A stretch of 64,000 bases of DNA from NCBI RefSeq assembly GCF_013394655.1, contig NZ_CP053351.1, forward strand, positions 2,014,501 through 2,078,500, written 5' to 3'. The DNA comes from Winogradskyella schleiferi. GTDB taxonomy: Bacteria; Bacteroidota; Bacteroidia; Flavobacteriales; Flavobacteriaceae. Both the position numbers and the translations under genes were made by a program. The notes below the pieces were generated by a model. It saw only the letters and a list, made by a program, of their open reading frames with translations. It searched no databases and was not told the origin of the DNA. Position 1 is the first letter of the stretch. Every line of letters begins with the position of its first letter. Below, piece by piece: positions 1 through 8,253 of the stretch.

Positions 1-1
1 T

Positions 2-514
2 ACCATTCAATCGTTTGCCATTTTTTCTTATGAAGATAGAAAAGGGATTTTGCATTTGGCAAGCAATAAAGCACGTTTGGTACCAAATCCTATCATTACA
101 TTTTTTAATGTTCGGGATGTACGGTCGTATTTGGAAAAGTTGTGCGAACGTTATAATCTATGTCCTAAATATTGTCATCTACAGGAAGCCGTTTCAGAAT
201 GCTCACATTATAGTATTAAAAACTGTAAAGGCATCTGTAGGGATGAAGAAACGGTTGAAGCCTATAACAACAGGGTTCTTGACGCAATACACGAAATGTT
301 CAATCAAAAGAAAAATATCGTACTGAAAGAAAAGGGCAGAAATCACAATGAAGAAGGTTTTGTGATGATAAAAGATGGCGAATATTTAGGTTATGGTTTT
401 ATAGACAAAGAAGAAAAAATCAATCATATTGACGATTTAAACACGTTTCTGATTCCACAGAAAAACAGTGTTGATGTTCAGAAGATTTTGAAACCTGTTT
501 TGTTGAAGATTTAA
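2..514 (+). CDS. DnaQ-type exonuclease with GIY-YIG domain, C-terminal part (5' truncated by window)
   Basis: The frame is open from base 2, so the gene enters from the left and only its last 170 residues are here. The visible part starts with a stretch typical of the UvrC-like GIY-YIG region that follows the DnaQ exonuclease domain in Bacteroidota proteins (IFSYEDRKGILHLA, then a long helix with RSYLEKLCERYNLCPKYC). Paired cysteines (LCPKYC, SECSHY, KNCKGIC) resemble the Cys-rich segment of that family. The likely role is a 3'-5' exonuclease/endonuclease-like repair or proofreading protein. The catalytic exonuclease residues lie outside the window, so activity cannot be judged. The assignment rests on family resemblance; a UvrC-like protein without the exonuclease domain is the alternative. 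Confidence 0.7.
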   Translation, partial: TIQSFAIFSYEDRKGILHLASNKARLVPNPIITFFNVRDVRSYLEKLCERYNLCPKYCHLQEAVSECSHYSIKNCKGICRDEETVEAYNNRVLDAIHEMFNQKKNIVLKEKGRNHNEEGFVMIKDGEYLGYGFIDKEEKINHIDDLNTFLIPQKNSVDVQKILKPVLLKI

Positions 515-539
515 ATTAGGTTTTAAGTAATATAAGCCG

Positions 540-1385
540 TTATTGGGAATCCTCTTCATTTTTCTTGAAATGCACATCGAGTTGAGGAAAGGCTATTATA
601 ATCTCATTTTCTTGAAATTTCTTTACAATATTTCGTCTGATATCACTTTTAATAGAACCAATCCCAAAGGTATTCTTACTAAAAAATAACAGTTGAAAAT
701 CCAATGACGAAGCGCCAAAACCCATAAGCCTGCCTTGTGTTAATTCCCGGTCATAGACATCGGGATGCTCAAATGCACTTTCTTCGAGAATACGGATTAC
801 CTTATCCACATCACTCCCATAAGCGACACCAACATCAATCCTGAAGCGGGTTTTGTCATTCTGATGACTCCAATTGATGACTTTACTTGTTGTTATTAAG
901 GAATTCGGGATAATGATTGAAATATCGTCAGTATTAAGACCTTTGGACGTTCTTATCCCTATGGTTTGTATTTTAACCACAATACCATCAATTTCCAACA
1001 CATCATTGATTTTTATAGAACGTTCTGTAAGCAAAATAATTCCAGAAATAATATCATTAAAAGTTTGTTGCAACCCAAGCCCAATACCAACAAGTAAGGC
1101 GGCCGAACCAGCCAGTAAAATCGTCACTTTTATCCCTAGTGTTTCCAATATCAAACCAAAAGTGATGATCCATATGATATAGCGTATTATTTGATAAACC
1201 GCCTGGATATTCCCTTTTTCATGTTCGTTAACATCTGTACGTCTAAAAAGCATTCTTTTAATGATCCACAATAGTAATCTTGTGATCAGAATAATTATCA
1301 AAATCTTTACAATCATACTCACTTTTAGCGAATAGTCACCCACTGATAAAATCACGTAATCTAAAAGTTCTTGTAATGATTGCAT
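540..1385 (-). CDS. MscS-family mechanosensitive ion channel (short form)
   Basis: This 281-residue membrane protein has about three N-terminal transmembrane segments (residues 18-45, 65-85, 88-120). The pore-lining helix is Gly/Ala-rich with the MscS pattern (AALLVGIGLGLQQTFNDIISG, near 95-115). After it comes the soluble beta domain with the family stretch VLEIDGIVVKIQTIGIRTS and IIIPNSLI near 125-165, then the alpha/beta cage domain. Such channels release osmolytes on hypo-osmotic shock from the inner membrane. The gene converges with the exonuclease gene, 25 bases apart. A second, different MscS gene lies at 8254-9192. The start ATG at 1385 gives a normal N-terminus. Confidence 0.9.
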   Translation of the reverse strand: MQSLQELLDYVILSVGDYSLKVSMIVKILIIILITRLLLWIIKRMLFRRTDVNEHEKGNIQAVYQIIRYIIWIITFGLILETLGIKVTILLAGSAALLVGIGLGLQQTFNDIISGIILLTERSIKINDVLEIDGIVVKIQTIGIRTSKGLNTDDISIIIPNSLITTSKVINWSHQNDKTRFRIDVGVAYGSDVDKVIRILEESAFEHPDVYDRELTQGRLMGFGASSLDFQLLFFSKNTFGIGSIKSDIRRNIVKKFQENEIIIAFPQLDVHFKKNEEDSQ

Positions 1386-1887
1386 AAACTAGTATAAAGG
1401 TTTAGTAAATATACTTCTAAATTTGAATGTGTATTTATTTTCATAAAAATAGTTTAAATGTTCAAACCGTGTGACGCGCTTTTAAGTTATATAATAAATT
1501 TTAGATTGGTCTGTCCTTCTTTTCCTCCACACTCTTAAATATGTACATTTGAATACACCAAGCGTATAAGCTTAAAATGCATAAAACCTCAAAAATTATA
1601 GCCTCTTTTATTTGGAACTTATCATTATTTTCCTTAATTTAGTAACATCATAATTGGGGTGCTTAAGTTAAACAGCTGAAATTATACCCATTGTACTTCG
1701 TCGGTTAATGCCAACTGTAGGAAATTATGATATCAAAGAGAATCAAGACTTAAAAAATCTTCATTCTCTTTGTTTCTTTTATACTATTGGTAAATTTTGT
1801 TTTGTAACCAAATTGATTTAAACCAACGATGGCCATAAAAAAATCCCGCTGCTGCGAGATTTTTAATTTTTTTATAAATTCTAGAAA
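1386..1887. other. Gene-free stretch between the MscS gene and csbD
   Basis: No reading frame with recognisable coding character was found on either strand. The right end carries the csbD terminator (1837-1864). The rest is AT-rich and without obvious repeats. Confidence 0.6.
1837..1864 (-). terminator. Rho-independent terminator of the csbD gene
   Basis: Read on the minus strand, a 7-bp stem (ATCTCGC with GCGGGAT, one G-U pair) and an AGCA loop are followed by a run of seven T. It lies 24 bases past the CsbD stop codon. Confidence 0.8.
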
Positions 1888-2088
1888 TCAATACTTTAAA
1901 TCATCAAGGAAGTCATTTACGGTTTCCTTTGATTCTCCAGTACGTTTCTGAATTCGACCTAATAGTTCGTCTTCCTTACCTTCTTCATAATCTAGATCAT
2001 CATCAGTAAGTTCTCCCCATTCTTGTTTTAATTTTCCTTTAGCAATATTCCAATTACCTTTTGCTTTATCTTGCCATGGTTTAGACAT
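1888..2088 (-). CDS. CsbD-family general stress protein
   Basis: This 66-residue hydrophilic protein has the CsbD pattern: WQDKAKGNWNIAKGKLKQEWGELTDDD, then a short acidic linker and a second helix (ELLGRIQKRTGESKETVNDFLDD). CsbD-like proteins are small, helical, cytoplasmic and induced in stress or stationary phase in several bacteria; their biochemical role is unknown. The length is normal for the family. It is a single gene with its own terminator. Upstream, an AAACC/GGTTT inverted repeat (about 2120-2134) lies in the presumed leader. The neighbouring cold-shock gene on the same strand suits a stress-related locus, but they are separated by a terminator. Confidence 0.9.
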   Translation of the reverse strand: MSKPWQDKAKGNWNIAKGKLKQEWGELTDDDLDYEEGKEDELLGRIQKRTGESKETVNDFLDDLKY

Positions 2089-2329
2089 AATTCTTGAGTT
2101 TTAATTAGTTGTTTAATGCAAACCTCTTTGGTTTACTACTATAAAATTATATGAAATACTAAAGGATAATTATCGCAATCGATTTATAAATTAGTTCAAA
2201 TAAAAATTTTAGGAAGTTTTAACTACTTCTAGTTATAAGAACTGATTTAAGGGAAAGTAATTCAAGCATTATCATCGAATCATAGTATAATTTGATCCTT
2301 TAAAAAACATTACGCCATATTAATAAACC

Positions 2330-2352
2330 AAAAAAACCATCGTGGTGATGGT
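2330..2352 (-). terminator. Rho-independent terminator of the cold-shock gene
   Basis: On the minus strand a 6-bp stem (ACCATC with GATGGT) with a five-base loop is followed by seven T. It lies 29 bases past the stop of the cold-shock gene. Confidence 0.8.
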
Positions 2353-2380
2353 TTTCTCATGTTATCTATGCTGTAAAACT

Positions 2381-2629
2381 TTATTTCTTAATGACGCGTA
2401 CGTTAGTTGCAATCGGTCCTTTATCACTTTGTTCTATGTTAAAGGTGACGCGGTTTTTATCCCTGATTTTATCGACTAGGTTAGATTTATGTACAAAGAT
2501 TTCTTCTTCGGAATCTTTAAGGGTTATAAATCCAAATCCTTTTTTGAAATTGAAAAACTTCACGGTACCCTCTTGGATTCCATTTGTTTTATTTGAATTG
2601 AATAATTTATTTATTAAATTTTTAAACAT
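2381..2629 (-). CDS. Cold-shock domain protein with N-terminal extension
   Basis: This 82-residue protein has a CspA-like OB fold from about residue 20. GTVKFFNFKKGFGFITL contains the RNP1-type motif (KGFGFI) and IFVHKSNL the RNP2-type motif (IFVH). It ends in the usual GPIATNVRVI strand. Such proteins bind single-stranded RNA or DNA and act as RNA chaperones at low temperature or in growth transitions. About 20 basic, Asn-rich residues (MFKNLINKLFNSNKTNGIQ) precede the domain, more than in a minimal 67-residue Csp but common in flavobacterial paralogues. A TATATTTG box (minus strand, 2674-2681) upstream and a clear terminator downstream suggest a single-gene transcript. Confidence 0.93.
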   Translation of the reverse strand: MFKNLINKLFNSNKTNGIQEGTVKFFNFKKGFGFITLKDSEEEIFVHKSNLVDKIRDKNRVTFNIEQSDKGPIATNVRVIKK

Positions 2630-2673
2630 TGGTTTTGTATTATTGGCTTTGGTAAAAAATTTGATCTGCTCTG

Positions 2674-2681
2674 CAAATATA
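2674..2681 (-). promoter_or_regulatory. Putative -7 box for the cold-shock gene
   Basis: On the minus strand this reads TATATTTG, a match to the Bacteroidota -7 consensus TAnnTTTG, 45 bases before the ATG. No good -33 TTTG was found at the usual distance, so the call rests on one half-site. Confidence 0.4.
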
Positions 2682-2722
2682 AGAAATTCAAAAAGGTGTG
2701 TGTGCTTTTTTACGGTAATTCG

Positions 2723-5245
2723 TTACCCTTCACGTCTTAAAACTTCCAATGGTGAACTTCGCAATACCGTTTGAATATTGCTCAATCCAATTCCTAAAAC
2801 CAATAACGTAATACCAGGTAAAAACACTAAAAATGGAATCATTGATGGTGCGAATGGCTCTTTGAACACCAATAACGCCAAACACAGACTGCTTAATAAT
2901 GCTAATAATATGCCGACCAAACTTCCAATTAAACCTAAAAATACATATTCAAATGCTGAAATTTGTAAAATCTGTGTGTTCTTTGCTCCCAAGGTCCTAA
3001 GTAATACACTTTCCTTAATACGTTGATATTTACTTGTGCGTACTGAACCTATCAACACAATGATACCTGTGAGTATACTAAAGAATGCCATAAAGTTAAT
3101 GATCCACGTCACTTTATCCAGAATATCTTCTACAATGGTAAAAACTTGTCTTAAATCTATTATAGAAACATTTGGGAATTTCGCCACCAATTCACGTTGT
3201 AAGGTTGCTGAACGTTCTTGATTTGGAACATTAGTCGCCATCACACTAAATTGTGGTGCATCTTCCAATACGCCTTTTGGAAATACAACTGAAAAGTTTG
3301 GTTTTAGCTGTTGCCAATCAACCTTGCGAATACTTCCTATGGTCGTTTCCATAAGAACGCCTTGCACATTAAACACAATAGCATCTCCTACATCAATATT
3401 TAAATCCAATGCCAAATTATCTGAAATGGAAATCACTACAGGATCATCAGAATTTAGTTCAGGAGTCCAGACACCTTCTTGTAACTCTTCTGAACTCGTT
3501 AGAGAATCACGATAAGTGGTTCTAAACTCATGGTTTAACACCCAGCGCTTTATCTGTGTCGTGGAATCTTGTCGCAAGGCATTAACCAATTCCCCTTTTA
3601 TGCTGTGCAATCGCATAGTTACTAATGGAATATTATCAATTACGGGTAAACCTTTTGAAGTAATCAATTGCTCTACTGCTTCACGCTGTTCCGTTTGCAC
3701 ATCCAGAATAATCATATTGGCGTTCGCAGAAGTGTCTATTTCGGATTTAGTCAATAAAATATCCTTGGTGAAATATAAAGTACTTATTAAAAACGTACCC
3801 AAACCAATGGCAACGACCAAAACAACGGTTTGATTGTTGGGTCTAAATAAATTCAATAAACTTTGGCGTAATGTAAAACCCCAACGTTTAGGAAAAAACT
3901 TCCGAATTCCTTTAATGCAAAGCAGAGCTGCACCAGCTAAAATACTAAACGTTATAAAAGTAGCTGCCACAAAACCAAGGGCATAAATGGCATCGTTAAG
4001 TAACCAAAATGAAAATAAAAATAGAAAAAGTATAATAGCCGCAAATACCAAATATCTTACTTTTTTGGGCTCTTGTGCCGCTTTTTCATCTACACGTAAC
4101 ACTTCTAATGGCGATACATACCAAGTTCTCAATAATGGTAAAAGTGCAAATAATACAGACATAAAAAGCCCAAGAAAAACACCCATAAAAATAGGTTGTG
4201 CTGAGATGCTAATTTCCACATCAAAAGGTAAAAAATCCTTTAACAGATAGGGGAATAATTCTTGGAGCCCAATGCCAATAAGCGCTCCAAACAAACCACC
4301 AATAATACCGATCCCTGAAATCTGAATCAGAAAAATCAGGAAACTTTGTAGTCTGGAAGCTCCCATACATTTTAAAACTGCAATCGCCTTGAGCTTTTCC
4401 TTGATATAAATATGAACCGAACTCGCAATACCTATACACCCTAACAACAGTGCAATAAAAGCCGCCAAATTCAAGAATTTACCTACATTGTCATAGCGTT
4501 TCCCTAAACGTCTACTTGTGCTGGTGTGTGTATCTAAATCCGCACTTTCAGCTTTCAACATAGGATCAATCTTATCTTCAAAACGTTTTAAATTCAAAGT
4601 ATCTGATACTTTATAGAAGTATTGATACTCTTTTCGACTTCCAAATTGTATAAGTTTAGTATCCTTAATTAAACGGTACGGAATTAAAACTGGAGGCGCC
4701 ACAGATGTTGATATTGCCGTACTTCCAGGAATAGCTTTTAATGCACCAGTAATAGGCAAGGTTAACTCGCCGACTTTAATTGAATCGCCTGGTTTTATAT
4801 TAAATTGTAATAATAATGTAGCATCAACTAAAGCACCACCAGACTCTTGGTAAGTAGCTGCCGCTGAAGCAGGTTGCGTATCAATAGTTCCGTAAAACGG
4901 AAAGCCGCCTTCTAAACCACGAACCTTTACTAGTTTTGTACCTCCATTTTTTGGGAAGGCAATCATGGACACAAAATTAACTTCGGAAGCATCCGGTTGT
5001 AAGGAGTCTATAATGGCTTGGGCTCTTTCGGTTGGCACTTGTCTGGAGTCAATAATGTAATCAGCTCCCATTAAAGCCTTGGACTGCAATTGGATATTAT
5101 CCTTAAGATTTGTACTAAAAAGTTGAATAGAGACCACAGCGGCAATACCCAAAATAATAGAAGCCATAAATAAGAGCAGACGTACTCTACTCGCTTTGGC
5201 ATCTCTCCATGCCATTTTGAATAGCCAAATAGTTTTTTGATTCAT
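2723..5245 (-). CDS. ABC transporter permease, YbbP-like (FtsX superfamily)
   Basis: This 840-residue inner-membrane protein has the double-FtsX layout. An N-terminal anchor (WRDAKASRVRLLLFMASIILGIAAVVSIQLF, near 13-45) precedes a large periplasmic MacB-like domain (about 50-245). A block of several membrane helices follows (about 255-450), then a second periplasmic region (500-700) and three C-terminal helices (about 710-825). The signature LLGCIGIASSVHIYIKEKLKAIAVLKCMGAS is the FtsX core and recurs near the C-terminus as SVRTSKYQRIKESVLLRTLGAKN. It forms an exporter or lipid-handling complex with the ATPase encoded 17 bases upstream. The same gene pair beside a TesA-like esterase is seen in E. 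coli (ybbA-ybbP-tesA), so the YbbP assignment is supported by context. Its substrate is unknown. Confidence 0.9.
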   Translation of the reverse strand: MNQKTIWLFKMAWRDAKASRVRLLLFMASIILGIAAVVSIQLFSTNLKDNIQLQSKALMGADYIIDSRQVPTERAQAIIDSLQPDASEVNFVSMIAFPKNGGTKLVKVRGLEGGFPFYGTIDTQPASAAATYQESGGALVDATLLLQFNIKPGDSIKVGELTLPITGALKAIPGSTAISTSVAPPVLIPYRLIKDTKLIQFGSRKEYQYFYKVSDTLNLKRFEDKIDPMLKAESADLDTHTSTSRRLGKRYDNVGKFLNLAAFIALLLGCIGIASSVHIYIKEKLKAIAVLKCMGASRLQSFLIFLIQISGIGIIGGLFGALIGIGLQELFPYLLKDFLPFDVEISISAQPIFMGVFLGLFMSVLFALLPLLRTWYVSPLEVLRVDEKAAQEPKKVRYLVFAAIILFLFLFSFWLLNDAIYALGFVAATFITFSILAGAALLCIKGIRKFFPKRWGFTLRQSLLNLFRPNNQTVVLVVAIGLGTFLISTLYFTKDILLTKSEIDTSANANMIILDVQTEQREAVEQLITSKGLPVIDNIPLVTMRLHSIKGELVNALRQDSTTQIKRWVLNHEFRTTYRDSLTSSEELQEGVWTPELNSDDPVVISISDNLALDLNIDVGDAIVFNVQGVLMETTIGSIRKVDWQQLKPNFSVVFPKGVLEDAPQFSVMATNVPNQERSATLQRELVAKFPNVSIIDLRQVFTIVEDILDKVTWIINFMAFFSILTGIIVLIGSVRTSKYQRIKESVLLRTLGAKNTQILQISAFEYVFLGLIGSLVGILLALLSSLCLALLVFKEPFAPSMIPFLVFLPGITLLVLGIGLSNIQTVLRSSPLEVLRREG

Positions 5246-5262
5246 ATTAATTTGGAATGTAT

Positions 5263-5952
5263 TTAAACGGCTTCAGTACGAAGATTGGTTAATATTTTTC
5301 CGCCTTTAAGTCTAAGAATTTGCTGCGTGCGATTGGCTAAATCCAAATCGTGTGAAATTATGACTAAAGTGGTTCCAGCTTCTTTATTAAGGTCGAATAA
5401 TAATTTAATCACTTTTTCTCCCGTTTCTTCATCTAAATTACCTGTAGGCTCATCAGCAAACAAAATAGAGGGCGAATTGGCAAAAGCCCTTGCTAAAGCC
5501 ACACGCTGTTGTTCTCCACCTGAAAGCTGGGAAGGATAATGATGAAAACGGTCTGCCAAGCCCACTTTATCCAGTAGTTCCATACTTTTTTTAATGGCAT
5601 CGGTATTTCCTTGCAATTCTAGCGGAACACTTACATTTTCAAGAGCAGTCAGCGTTGGTAACAATTGAAAATTTTGAAATATGAATCCAACTTCCTTATT
5701 TCGCAGCTGCGCACGTTGGTCTTCGTTTAAGCGACTTAAATCCTGTCCGCATAATTCTACAGTTCCAGAATTTGGCTCATCAAGTCCCGCACATAATCCC
5801 AACAACGTGGTTTTCCCACTTCCTGAAGGCCCAACGATAGAAAACGTTTGTCCTTTCTCAACTTCAAATGTGATGTCCTTTAAAACCGTTAATTGTTTGT
5901 TACCACTAGAATATGTCTTTTCTAGCCCAGTAATCTTTAATATATTTGGCAT
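5263..5952 (-). CDS. ABC transporter ATP-binding protein, YbbA/LolD-like
   Basis: This 229-residue ATPase subunit carries all nucleotide-binding motifs: Walker A GPSGSGKTT (about 41-49), Q-loop FQNFQLLP, signature LSGGEQQRVA, Walker B ILFADEPTGNLD and the switch histidine in IISHD. The MacB/LolD subfamily pattern (TALENVSVPLEL) shows it powers an FtsX-type permease, here the gene directly downstream. It probably sits on the inner face of the cytoplasmic membrane. The ATG at 5952 is 27 bases from the divergent esterase start, so both promoters must lie in or overlap that short region or the opposite coding sequence. Confidence 0.93.
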   Translation of the reverse strand: MPNILKITGLEKTYSSGNKQLTVLKDITFEVEKGQTFSIVGPSGSGKTTLLGLCAGLDEPNSGTVELCGQDLSRLNEDQRAQLRNKEVGFIFQNFQLLPTLTALENVSVPLELQGNTDAIKKSMELLDKVGLADRFHHYPSQLSGGEQQRVALARAFANSPSILFADEPTGNLDEETGEKVIKLLFDLNKEAGTTLVIISHDLDLANRTQQILRLKGGKILTNLRTEAV

Positions 5953-5979
5953 ATAAATATTTTAATTTAGATACAACTT

Positions 5980-6726
5980 ATGTTGAAGGCTCAAAATAAA
6001 CAATTGCGGTCATATTTACCAATCGCAAATGCCCATAAAATCTTAAAGTTTTGTTATTTTATCATGGCCTTTTCGCTCTTGGCTTGTGGGAACAATAAAT
6101 CTGAAAAAACAACACCTGAAACCTCCTCTACAGAACAATCGGAAGAGCTGGCGACGGAGACTACCAAAACCAAAACTATTTTATGCTTTGGAGATAGTAT
6201 TACAGCTGGTATGGGATTGGATGACAGTAAAGATGCATTTCCTGCTGTTTTACAGCGAAAAATTGATTCGTTAGACTTGAATTATACCGTAGTCAATTCA
6301 GGGTTAAGCGGAGAAACCACAGCTGGAGGCAAAAGCCGTATCGGTTGGGTGCTTAAGCAACCGATTTCTATATTTTTATTGGAACTTGGCGCCAATGATG
6401 GCTTACGAGGCGTCACGCTGACTGAGACACGTACTAATCTCCAAGCAATTATAGATGAAGTTAAACAAACAAGTCCAGAAACAACTATTATCCTTGCTGG
6501 CATGGAATTACCACCGAATATGGGACAAGACTATACGTCTGAATTTAGAACCATGTACGCAGAATTGGCTGAAAAAAATAATATAGAATTTATTCCATTT
6601 ATTTTAAAGGATGTTGGTGGTATTGCAGAACTTAATCAGAGTGACGGGATACATCCTACTGTTGAAGGTCATAAAATTATTGCGAATACGGTTTGGGAAA
6701 CTTTAGAACCATTACTTAAACCATAA
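5980..6726 (+). CDS. SGNH/GDSL esterase lipoprotein, TesA-like (arylesterase/lysophospholipase)
   Basis: The 248-residue product is predicted to be a lipoprotein: a hydrophobic stretch ends in a lipobox (LLAC, Cys near residue 36), followed by a Thr/Ser/Glu-rich tether to about residue 65. The SGNH blocks are complete: block I FGDSITAG (catalytic Ser73), block II GLSGETTAGG, block III LGANDGLRG, and block V DGIHPT (Asp222, His225). It hydrolyses esters or thioesters, probably lysophospholipids, in the periplasm or at the outer membrane. The divergent YbbA/YbbP genes match the E. coli tesA-ybbAP arrangement. The start at 5980 gives a long n-region; an in-frame ATG at 6064 would leave too short a signal, so 5980 is preferred. 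Confidence 0.88.
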   Translation: MLKAQNKQLRSYLPIANAHKILKFCYFIMAFSLLACGNNKSEKTTPETSSTEQSEELATETTKTKTILCFGDSITAGMGLDDSKDAFPAVLQRKIDSLDLNYTVVNSGLSGETTAGGKSRIGWVLKQPISIFLLELGANDGLRGVTLTETRTNLQAIIDEVKQTSPETTIILAGMELPPNMGQDYTSEFRTMYAELAEKNNIEFIPFILKDVGGIAELNQSDGIHPTVEGHKIIANTVWETLEPLLKP

Positions 6727-6742
6727 TGCCAGCTCAACTAAA

Positions 6743-7312
6743 GTGCAACAAATAAAAGCATACTTAGATCAAATAGCAACAATATCGGAAGCGGATTGGG
6801 ATTTTTTTACGTCCAAACTTCAGCGTCGCGTGATTAAAAAGAAAACCGTTTTTTTAAAACTCAATAGCATTGAAAACCACATCTCATTTATAGAATCTGG
6901 TATGGTTAGATTATTTATTCCCAAAGAAAACCCTGAGAAAGAAATCACTTTTGGATTTAGTTTTGAAAATGAATTTATAAGTGCTTATGACTCTTTTCTA
7001 ACTCAAAAACCTTCAGCTTACCAATTGCAAGCACTTTCCGAAACAACGCTTTTAAGCATCACTTATAAGGATTTGCAATTGGTATATAACAACACTCAAA
7101 TTGGCAATCTCATTGGCAGATTAACAGCAGAACGTCTTTTCTTATTAAAATCTAAACGAGAACAAAACTTGTTGAACCTTACAGCAGAGGAACGTTACAA
7201 GAAATTATTCAAAGAGCGTCCAGAACTTTTAAAAGACATTCCTTTGAAATATGTCAGTTCCTATATTGGTGTCACCGCGCAAGCCTTAAGCCGAATTCGG
7301 AAACGTGTTTGA
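6743..7312 (+). CDS. Crp/Fnr-family transcriptional regulator
   Basis: This 189-residue protein has an N-terminal cyclic-nucleotide-binding-like barrel (about 15-115: ISFIESGMVRLFIPK, EITFGFSFENEFISAYDSFL) and a C-terminal winged-helix end with the recognition helix near IPLKYVSSYIGVTAQALSRIRKRV. No Fnr-type cysteine cluster is present, so it is not an oxygen-sensing Fe-S Fnr. The start is a GTG; no ATG occurs upstream in frame near it. It begins 16 bases after the esterase stop and may be co-transcribed with it. The next gene, a desaturase with its own promoter, is a plausible target because many Bacteroidota place such regulators beside genes they control; this is inference. Confidence 0.85.
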   Translation: MQQIKAYLDQIATISEADWDFFTSKLQRRVIKKKTVFLKLNSIENHISFIESGMVRLFIPKENPEKEITFGFSFENEFISAYDSFLTQKPSAYQLQALSETTLLSITYKDLQLVYNNTQIGNLIGRLTAERLFLLKSKREQNLLNLTAEERYKKLFKERPELLKDIPLKYVSSYIGVTAQALSRIRKRV

Positions 7313-7403
7313 ATATTATAATTAATTAAAATTCTGCTTGATAATCAGTTTTGGTATTTAAAGTTATAACTAAATCCAATTCCATTTTATTGACCTAAGT
7401 TCA

Positions 7404-7434
7404 TTGTTTGGCATACATTATGCCCTTAACTTTG
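7404..7434 (+). promoter_or_regulatory. Promoter of the desaturase gene
   Basis: TTG at 7404-7406 is followed after 20 bases by TAACTTTG (7427-7434), matching the Bacteroidota TTTG-N19/21-TAnnTTTG promoter. The start codon follows 14 bases later, so the leader would be very short or nearly absent. Confidence 0.6.
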
Positions 7435-7447
7435 TAAAAAAAAAGTT

Positions 7448-8188
7448 ATGATTATTATTCTTTTTGTCTTGGTGCTTTGGTATGGCGGTTTATTCTTTCA
7501 ATCATTTTTCTTGCATCGTTACGCAGCACATCAAGTGTTTACGATGTCCAAAACCATGGAACGTATAACGTTTGTGCTTACATGGGTATTTCAAGGATCC
7601 AGTTATTTAAGTGCTTACGGATATGGTATAATGCATCGCATGCACCATGCTTACACAGATACAGAAAAAGACCCACATTCTCCATCCTATGACGATAATG
7701 TTTTTGCCATGATGTGGAAAACGAAAACAATTTATCAGGATATCAATCAACAACGAATTGCTGTCGATCAGCGTTTTACGAAAAATGTGCCGCAATGGAA
7801 AGGATTTGATAGTTTCGCAAGTTCCCGCGTTTCAAGATTGCTTTGGATTGCGTTGTATATCCTTTTCTTCGCTTTTTTTACAACCGCTTGGTGGCAATGG
7901 TTATTATTGCCCATCACGTTTTTAATGGCACCAATCCATGGCGTCATCATTAATTGGTTTGGACATATTTATGGCTATGTAAATTTTAAAATGAAAAATA
8001 CAAGTAAGAATCTGTTTCGTTTCGATTTTTTAATGATGGGCGAAGGTTATCACAATAATCATCATAAGCATGCGAGTAGAGCCAATTTTGGCGTCAAATG
8101 GTACGAAATTGATGTCACATATCTTATTATAAGATTTTTAGATACACTTGGTTTTATTAAATTGAAACCAGTTAGAGTCAAGCATTGA
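7448..8188 (+). CDS. Acyl-CoA/fatty acid desaturase (FADS family)
   Basis: This 246-residue membrane diiron enzyme introduces a double bond into acyl chains to adjust membrane fluidity. All three histidine boxes are present: HRYAAH (23-28), HRMHH (63-67) and HNNHHKH (about 202-208), with EKDPHSP after the second box as in delta-9 desaturases. Transmembrane helices lie near 1-22, 40-60 and 130-170. The length is short but normal for bacterial forms, which use an external electron donor. It follows the Crp/Fnr-like gene and has its own promoter, so regulated expression, for example with temperature or oxygen, is plausible but not shown. Confidence 0.92.
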   Translation: MIIILFVLVLWYGGLFFQSFFLHRYAAHQVFTMSKTMERITFVLTWVFQGSSYLSAYGYGIMHRMHHAYTDTEKDPHSPSYDDNVFAMMWKTKTIYQDINQQRIAVDQRFTKNVPQWKGFDSFASSRVSRLLWIALYILFFAFFTTAWWQWLLLPITFLMAPIHGVIINWFGHIYGYVNFKMKNTSKNLFRFDFLMMGEGYHNNHHKHASRANFGVKWYEIDVTYLIIRFLDTLGFIKLKPVRVKH

Positions 8189-8253
8189 TAATAAATGAAA
8201 GCGTTTGTGTAAATAATCATTGGTATTTTACAATCCATAAAATGATTTAAACA

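Noticed and set aside
8215..8247. AATCATT/AATGATT hairpin between the desaturase and MscS genes as a terminator
   Set aside because: The stem is A/T only with a 19-base loop and no T-run on either strand.
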